Part shown: positions 5,555 to 5,706 of the stretch, in pieces
Layout of the letters: each line of letters opens with the position of its first letter
Numbering within the stretch: the first letter of the stretch is position 1
NCBI GenBank assembly: GCA_023403475.1
Contig: JAEYEL010000171.1
Span: forward strand, 1 to 5,706
DNA from: Actinomycetes bacterium
Lineage (GTDB): Bacteria; Actinomycetota; Coriobacteriia; Coriobacteriales; Eggerthellaceae
Direction: 5' to 3'
DNA: 5,706 bases
Program-made: the position numbers and the translations under genes
Notes under the pieces: model-generated
Database searches by the model: none
The model's input: only the letters and a program-made list of their open reading frames with translations
Told to the model about the DNA's origin: nothing

Positions 5555-5706
5555 GTGCACTTCACGGAATGCAGAACCCCTCTTATCGGCACGCTGACGC
5601 TCGCGGCGCGCGCGACCGACTTCCAGATGCGCGTGCGCGAGGCCATGCTCGACATTCCCTACGGGCAGACGACGACCTACGGGGCGATCGCGAGGCGCTT
5701 GGAGCG
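5555..5706 (+). CDS. ogt: O6-alkylguanine-DNA alkyltransferase, 5' part, N-domain shortened
   Basis: The first 50 codons of a methylated-DNA--protein-cysteine methyltransferase (Ogt/MGMT family), a suicide repair enzyme that moves the alkyl group from O6-alkylguanine to its own cysteine. GTG 5555 is the start because AAAGGAG (5541-5547) precedes it by seven bases. Residues 1-18 (CRTPLIGTLTLAA) match the first strand of the N-terminal ribonuclease-H-like domain. Residues 20-50 (ATDFQMRVREAMLDIPYGQTTTYGAIA) match the start of the conserved DNA-binding domain. The roughly 60-70 residues that normally lie between are absent, although the frame is kept. The usual VW in 'FQ..VW..L' is VR here. The catalytic PCHRV lies beyond the window edge. 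The gene is 54 bp downstream of the LuxR regulator and much richer in GC (about 66%), so it probably belongs to the host backbone. Confidence 0.8.
   Translation, partial: MHFTECRTPLIGTLTLAARATDFQMRVREAMLDIPYGQTTTYGAIARRLE

Noticed and set aside
1..5706. CRISPR array, insertion sequence ends, tRNA or rRNA genes
   Set aside because: No regularly spaced repeats, transposase frames, terminal inverted repeats or RNA gene signatures were seen on either strand.

Overview
The window looks like accessory DNA from an anaerobic actinobacterium of the Coriobacteriia, most likely Eggerthellaceae (Eggerthella/Gordonibacter/Slackia relatives). This is inferred from one gene pair typical of that group: a Tat-exported FAD flavoprotein of the fumarate-reductase-like superfamily, divergent from a polytopic membrane protein with a C-terminal LuxR-type DNA-binding domain. 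Base composition is mosaic by hand counts. The control region at 141-260 is about 30% GC, sampled parts of the LuxR gene are 45-48%, and the right-hand edge (5521-5706) is about 66%.

Layout, left to right. A possible gene start with a strong ribosome binding site faces left at 1-76 and is cut by the window edge. An AT-rich control region at 77-300 carries a perfect 15-bp palindrome, a near-consensus promoter and imperfect direct repeats. An intact AAA/STAND-like ATPase with a C-terminal winged helix lies at 301-1455 (+). The interval 1456-2042 has no intact gene, but it holds the 3' remnant of a LuxR-type regulator (1646-1870, no start codon) and a strong hairpin terminator at 1947-1985. The flavoprotein is at 2043-3746 (-). 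Next come a divergent control region with two dyads (3747-3967), the membrane LuxR regulator (3968-5500, +) and the 5' part of an O6-alkylguanine-DNA alkyltransferase gene (5555 to the edge, +).

Working model (inference). The membrane LuxR protein senses a small molecule and controls the divergent flavoprotein. The flavoprotein is anchored outside the membrane as a Tat lipoprotein and reduces or oxidises an organic substrate, probably as part of anaerobic respiration. It lacks the histidine and arginine signatures of true fumarate reductases near its C-terminus, so its substrate is probably not fumarate. No cytochrome or other electron-transfer partner is present in the window. The LuxR remnant suggests that a second module of the same kind has decayed here. 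The alkyltransferase appears to lack most of its N-terminal domain by an in-frame deletion.

I do not see a clearly new multi-gene system. The points most worth checking are the substrate of the flavoprotein/regulator pair, the LuxR remnant and the shortened alkyltransferase.
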